A stretch of 64,000 nt of DNA, taken from assembly GCA_016207515.1 (NCBI GenBank), contig JACQPN010000001.1, positions 41,953 through 105,952 on the forward strand, given 5' to 3'. Under the pieces are notes generated by a model. It was not told the origin of the DNA and ran no database searches. It saw only the letters and a program-made list of their open reading frames with translations. Each line of letters opens with the position of its first letter. The first letter of the stretch is position 1. The DNA is from Euryarchaeota archaeon. GTDB lineage: Archaea; Thermoplasmatota; SW-10-69-26; JACQPN01. Both the position numbers and the translations under genes were made by a program. Of this stretch, positions 60,611 to 64,000 are shown in pieces.

Positions 60611-60913
60611 TTGGCACAACGGCGCACGTTCAATAAGTTCAAGAAACCGAATCCCCCGTCTCCAAGAAAAAGGATGCTTGATGTGCGCCGGCGCGACCAT
60701 TTCTCGTACGACATGAGGCAAGTTCTTGTCGGCTCGACCTTGCCGGTCGAGCAACAGGCGTCGTTCCTCGCGACTCTCTTTGCGCGCGGCAGCCTCGGGT
60801 CGAGCGACGATGCGAAGGAGTACGCGCAGCAGAAATTCGAGGAGAAGCTGTACGGGAACAAGACGCGCGACGACATCTTCCGCCTCATCGACCATTACTC
60901 GAAGTGGCGATAA
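60611..60913 (+). CDS. Small basic protein of unknown function
   Basis: 100 residues from TTG 60611; ATG 60674 is the alternative and would give 79. A basic Pro-containing N-terminus (FKKPNPPSPRKRMLDVRRR) is followed by a helical region ending KTRDDIFRLIDHYSKWR. The pattern looks like a conserved archaeal small protein, but I do not recognise the family. It has its own promoter and is convergent with the subtilase gene. Confidence 0.55.
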   Translation: MAQRRTFNKFKKPNPPSPRKRMLDVRRRDHFSYDMRQVLVGSTLPVEQQASFLATLFARGSLGSSDDAKEYAQQKFEEKLYGNKTRDDIFRLIDHYSKWR

Positions 60914-60964
60914 GGCACGATTCGCCGCGGCCGTGACCGGTCTTCTTTCTAAGACGCGTTTCCC

Positions 60965-62242
60965 CTATTCCGGAGGAAAGCCGTCCTTTCCCTCGCCCGA
61001 TCGCTCGAACCCGGCGAGCTCGGCGGAATCGCCCTCGGGTCTTTGGCGTTTGACGCGCCGGTACAGTCCGACGAGCCCATAGATCGGGAGAGCGACGACG
61101 AGAAGGCCCACCGCCGTCGAAACGAGGTCCACCTTTCCCGTCCCGGCGTCTATTGCCGAAAGCGTCCGGTAGGCGTTGACGAGCCCCGCCCCGTCTTTCG
61201 CATTTGCCCCCGGGATCGGGTCCGCGCTCCGGCGTAGGACGTCTTGCACGTGCGCGACCTTCGTTTCCATGCCGCCCTCGACGTTTCGCTCCCGTAACGC
61301 CGGCTGCGCCTCCATCATGAGGGCGACGACCCCGCTCACAATGGGCGCGGCCATCGACGTGCCGGCCATCCCGACGTACCCGTCGTCACGGAAATCGTTC
61401 GTGTCAAGGTCGCGAGGCACTGCGCTGATGAGTACTCCAGGCGCCACGAGGTCAAGCCGCGACCCGAAACTCGAGAACTCGGTGACGCCGCCGTCGCGAT
61501 CCACCGCGCCGACGCTGATGACGAGGTCGATGTCGCCGGGTTGTGACACCTCGCCCTTGCCGTCGTTGCCGCTAGAGACGACGACGATGACGCCTTTGGC
61601 GATGGCGTCCTCGACGGCGCGTCTTGTCTGCGTGCCGACCGTCGCTCCGAGGACTCCGCGGCCGGTGGGGCGTTCCTGGTCCTCCACGCCGATCGAGAGG
61701 TTGATGATGTCCGCGCCGATCGTGAAATCACCGTTCGGCGCCACCGCCCACCGGATCGCACGCGCGACCACGTCATCAGTCCCGACCCCCGCATGATCCA
61801 TTGCCTTGGCGACGAGGAGACGCGCGTCTGGGGCGATCCCGCGCTCGCCCGTCATCCAATAGTAGCTCACCGGATTGAGTTGAAGGTGGCCGCGCCCGAC
61901 CATCGCCCCGGCGATGTGTGTGCCGTGCCCGTTGTCGTCGTAGGCTTTCTCCGAGAAACGCCCGTCCTTGTCCCCCACGAAATCCCGAAAAAGGACGACG
62001 CTCCCTTCGAGGTCCGGGTGGCTTGCGTCTACACCCGTGTCTATGATGGCGATGCGGACGCCTTCGCCGCTCGGTCTTTTGAGCCAAGGCTCGCGTAAGG
62101 TCAGCCACATGCGATCCACGCTTATCTGATGCTTCACCCCCCAGAGCGACTCGGCCGCGTAGATGCGTTCGGTCGCGACCTGCGCCAGGGAGGGAGCTGC
62201 AAGGATGAGAATGGCGATGAGGGGGCCGAGCGGGAAACGCAT
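60965..62242 (-). CDS. Secreted, membrane-tethered subtilisin-like serine protease (S8)
   Basis: 425 residues. Signal peptide (LGPLIAILILAAPSLAQ), then the S8 domain with all three catalytic residues: D68 in IAIIDTGVDASHPDLEG, H109 in DNGHGTHIAGAMVG and Ser (about 293) in MAGTSMAAPIVSG; the oxyanion Asn is in VVVSSGNDGKG. There is no recognisable I9 propeptide. After about residue 370 come one C-terminal membrane helix and a basic, polar tail, so the catalytic domain should face outward. It is divergent from the riboflavin gene. Confidence 0.9.
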   Translation of the reverse strand: MRFPLGPLIAILILAAPSLAQVATERIYAAESLWGVKHQISVDRMWLTLREPWLKRPSGEGVRIAIIDTGVDASHPDLEGSVVLFRDFVGDKDGRFSEKAYDDNGHGTHIAGAMVGRGHLQLNPVSYYWMTGERGIAPDARLLVAKAMDHAGVGTDDVVARAIRWAVAPNGDFTIGADIINLSIGVEDQERPTGRGVLGATVGTQTRRAVEDAIAKGVIVVVSSGNDGKGEVSQPGDIDLVISVGAVDRDGGVTEFSSFGSRLDLVAPGVLISAVPRDLDTNDFRDDGYVGMAGTSMAAPIVSGVVALMMEAQPALRERNVEGGMETKVAHVQDVLRRSADPIPGANAKDGAGLVNAYRTLSAIDAGTGKVDLVSTAVGLLVVALPIYGLVGLYRRVKRQRPEGDSAELAGFERSGEGKDGFPPE

Positions 62243-62264
62243 TACGGCCGGTAATGGCCCTCCG

Positions 62265-62272
62265 TATTAAAG
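62265..62272. promoter_or_regulatory. Single TATA element serving two divergent leaderless genes
   Basis: TATTAAAG lies 21-28 bases before GTG 62293 (plus) and its complement CTTTAATA lies 23-30 bases before ATG 62242 (minus). No other AT-rich block is nearby. Confidence 0.55.
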
Positions 62273-62292
62273 TCGCGAGCGTATCCCTTATC

Positions 62293-62940
62293 GTGACCCG
62301 TGACCCTTCCCGGCGCGTGAGAGTCGTCGTCAACTGCGCGATGTCGGCGGACGGGAAGATCGCCCTCAAGGGAGGCGGCCGATTGCGATTGTCCGGCCCC
62401 GAGGACAAGGCGCGAGTGGAGCGCCTTCGCCGGGATAGTGATTGCATCCTCGTCGGCATCAACACGGTGCTGGCGGACGATCCATCGCTCCTCGTAGAAA
62501 CTGGCCTTCCCCCCGGTCGAGAGACGCCGCTACGGGCCATCTTGGACACGCGGCTTCGCACGCCGCGCGATGCGCGTCTACTCAAAGGCGGCCGCACGAT
62601 CATCTTCACCGGCCGCGCCGGCGAGAGGCTCGAAGGCGCGGAGGTCGTCGCTCTTCCGACCCCCATCGCGCCCATCGCGGTCGTGGCCGAACTGGAAAAA
62701 AGGGGTGCTCGTGTGCTCCTCGTCGAGGGCGGCGGCGAAGTAATCGCCTCCTTCCTTGCATCGGGCCTTGTCGACGAGTTCCACACGTACGTCGCTCCCT
62801 TGATCGTCGGGGGGCGCGGCGCCCCAACCCCTGCCGGAGGAGTGGGGGCGAATAGCCTCGAAACCATGTGGAAGCTCGAACTCGTTTCCGCCACGCGATT
62901 GGGAGAAGGCGCGCTTCTCTCGTACCGAGCGCGAAAGTGA
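62293..62940 (+). CDS. Archaeal riboflavin-pathway reductase (RibD C-terminal type)
   Basis: 215 residues from GTG 62293, fixed by the promoter position. RibD-C fold: VVVNCAMSADGKIAL, DSDCILVGINTVLADDPSLL, LRAILDTRLRTPRDARLL, VLLVEGGGEVIASFLASGLV and DEFHTYVAPLIVGG. It matches the archaeal 2,5-diamino-6-(ribosylamino)-pyrimidinone phosphate reductase, which reduces the ribosyl group to ribityl with NAD(P)H. Other riboflavin genes are not adjacent. Confidence 0.88.
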   Translation: MTRDPSRRVRVVVNCAMSADGKIALKGGGRLRLSGPEDKARVERLRRDSDCILVGINTVLADDPSLLVETGLPPGRETPLRAILDTRLRTPRDARLLKGGRTIIFTGRAGERLEGAEVVALPTPIAPIAVVAELEKRGARVLLVEGGGEVIASFLASGLVDEFHTYVAPLIVGGRGAPTPAGGVGANSLETMWKLELVSATRLGEGALLSYRARK

Positions 62941-62964
62941 CATCACCCCGGTCTCCCGTCTCTC

Positions 62965-63453
62965 ATGGGTCTTGACGGCGGTGCTTGTGGCTTGAGGATA
63001 TTGTGCGACGAGATGCTTGGAAGCCTTGCCCGCTGGCTCCGGGTCCTCGGCTACGACACGCAGTACGCCCGGGACATGGCCGACATCGAGATCATCGAGA
63101 GAGCAGCCAAGGAGGACCGTGTCGTCGTGACGCGAGACCGACAATTGGCGGTCCGCCTCGCGGCGCGGGCGATATTCATCACGAGCGTCGACCTCGACTC
63201 GCAGTTGGACGAGTTCCTTGATGTGGCGCCTGAAAACCCCGATCCTTCCCTTTTCCTTTCACGATGCCCGGCCTGTAACGAGGTCTTGGCGAACGGGCGA
63301 CCGAAGGAGGGGGACGTGCCGGCAGATGTGTTCGTCTCGGGACAGGCCACATTGTTTTGTGCCGGCTGTAAGAAATACTATTGGGAGGGATCGCACACGA
63401 GGAACATGCGCGCCTTCCTTGCGCGTCACATACACTCCGACGGACCAGAATGA
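62965..63453 (+). CDS. Mut7-C RNase domain protein with zinc ribbon
   Basis: 162 residues. The PIN-like Mut7-C domain starts RILCDEMLGSLARWLRVLGY, continues with TQYARDMADIEIIE and VVVTRDRQLAVRL (catalytic Asp residues), and is followed by a zinc ribbon SRCPACNEVL and LFCAGCKKYYWEGSH. The family is a predicted RNase found across archaea and bacteria. It lies 24 bases after the riboflavin gene and is probably cotranscribed. Confidence 0.9.
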   Translation: MGLDGGACGLRILCDEMLGSLARWLRVLGYDTQYARDMADIEIIERAAKEDRVVVTRDRQLAVRLAARAIFITSVDLDSQLDEFLDVAPENPDPSLFLSRCPACNEVLANGRPKEGDVPADVFVSGQATLFCAGCKKYYWEGSHTRNMRAFLARHIHSDGPE

Positions 63454-64000
63454 ACCCGTCCCGAAGGACCGAGGCCGAAGGATGAACGCGGGGAAAAGGT
63501 TGCAGCGTGCTTGTTCCGGCCGATGCATGGACTAGGCGGGACCGTTTCAAAAAACGTACCCTGCTCGTCCGAGGTAACCGGGGTGCGTCAGGGGAATCGT
63601 TCGAAATGTCATGGACTCGCGGGCCTTTGCCCGCCCACCTTCGCGAGCGGCCTCCCGGGGAATGGAACTCCTGCTAAGTCCAAGGGAAACACGGTCAACG
63701 AAATCCGTATTACGCCCTGAAACGCTAGAATTTGTGAAAAGGAAGCCCGCGGATGGATGTAGGGGGTTTGGGGAGGCTGAGAAAATTCTTTCTCGACCAC
63801 CCGCGGGTCCAAGACCGCCAACAGGCATATTCTATTTAATGTTTGTGTCACGTTCATGGGAGACTGTCAAGTTAACCCCATCTTCATGTTGTGAAATCCC
63901 CCGAACGCTTCGCCCCACCGGAGCAGACTCGCCACAGTCGAGCGGTGGGGGAAGTATTCCAGGAATACGCGGTACCGGCGATCCATCGGGCTGAAGTACC
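63454..64000. other. Terminal region without recognised gene; promoter-like element and hairpins
   Basis: About 550 bases. Reading frames on both strands have no family resemblance. From about 63780 composition changes. TCTATTTAATG (63831-63841) looks like a strong TATA box; downstream is a hairpin CCCCACCG/CGGTGGGG (63913-63950) with an inner GACT/AGTC helix, and a palindrome GTATTCC-A-GGAATAC (63954-63968). This looks like the start of a stable RNA or its leader running out of the window. Confidence 0.4.

Noticed and set aside
63611..63994. Plus-strand frame of 127 codons at the window end
   Set aside because: No family resemblance, low hydrophobic order, and it crosses the putative promoter and hairpins; probably non-coding.

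Overview
The window is archaeal chromosome of high GC content (about 60 percent or more). Archaeal signatures are a class I lysyl-tRNA synthetase, archaeal Trm1, RNase HII, a THEP1-type NTPase, the archaetidylserine branch of lipid synthesis (PssA/PssD), an archaeosortase, and many genes whose start codon lies 25-33 bases downstream of an AT-rich TATA element (leaderless transcription). This fits Euryarchaeota. A Thermoplasmatota-like lineage is my best guess from the membrane-anchored winged-helix proteins and gene mix, but it is an inference without a marker tree.

Layout. 0-4.2 kb: an OB-fold protein and a TctA-like permease in one operon, two tandem small membrane proteins, and an M24 metallopeptidase. 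4.28-4.51 kb: a serine-type (type II) tRNA body carrying a Phe anticodon (GAA), facing a probable three-hairpin small RNA. 4.9-14.3 kb: one gene for a 3133-residue surface protein made of SBBP, RCC1, PKD and about 15 Ig-like repeats. 14.7-21.9 kb: a membrane-bound winged-helix protein, then a MoxR-DUF58 operon with membrane partners. 22.0-22.7 kb: vapBC. 23.0-28.3 kb: two exported proteins, the second a 1470-residue Ig-repeat protein with a PGF-CTERM-like tail.

28.4-35.7 kb is a complete SUF iron-sulfur locus (sufB-C-D-U-T-S-U) with a divergent SufR-type Fe-S regulator. 35.9-42.4 kb holds small secreted and membrane proteins, a BtuF-like protein, a DUF1614 membrane protein, an RDD protein, an EMAP-type RNA-binding protein and RNase HII. 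42.4-44.5 kb is the stomatin/NfeD protease pair. 44.7-47.2 kb is artA-pssD-pssA, coupling C-terminal surface-protein processing to archaetidylethanolamine synthesis. 47.3-53.4 kb carries THEP1, Trm1, RlmE-like methyltransferase, a lipoprotein, LysRS and a roadblock protein. 53.5-55.2 kb is etfBA.

56-58.9 kb is accessory: a HEPN-MNT toxin-antitoxin pair, a solitary HsdR-N-like nuclease, and a scar joining the start of an aconitase/LeuC gene to the end of a GAF (fRMsr-like) gene. 58.9-63.5 kb returns to core genes: endonuclease IV, phosphohexuloisomerase, a subtilase, a RibD-type reductase and a Mut7-C RNase. The last 0.5 kb has no convincing gene but has a promoter-like element and strong RNA-like hairpins that run off the edge.

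The most interesting signals are the tRNA with mismatched body and anticodon beside its partly complementary small RNA, the artA-pssD-pssA cluster together with a candidate substrate in the same window, the giant mosaic surface protein, the aconitase/GAF deletion scar, and several dyad operators at toxin-antitoxin and suf promoters.
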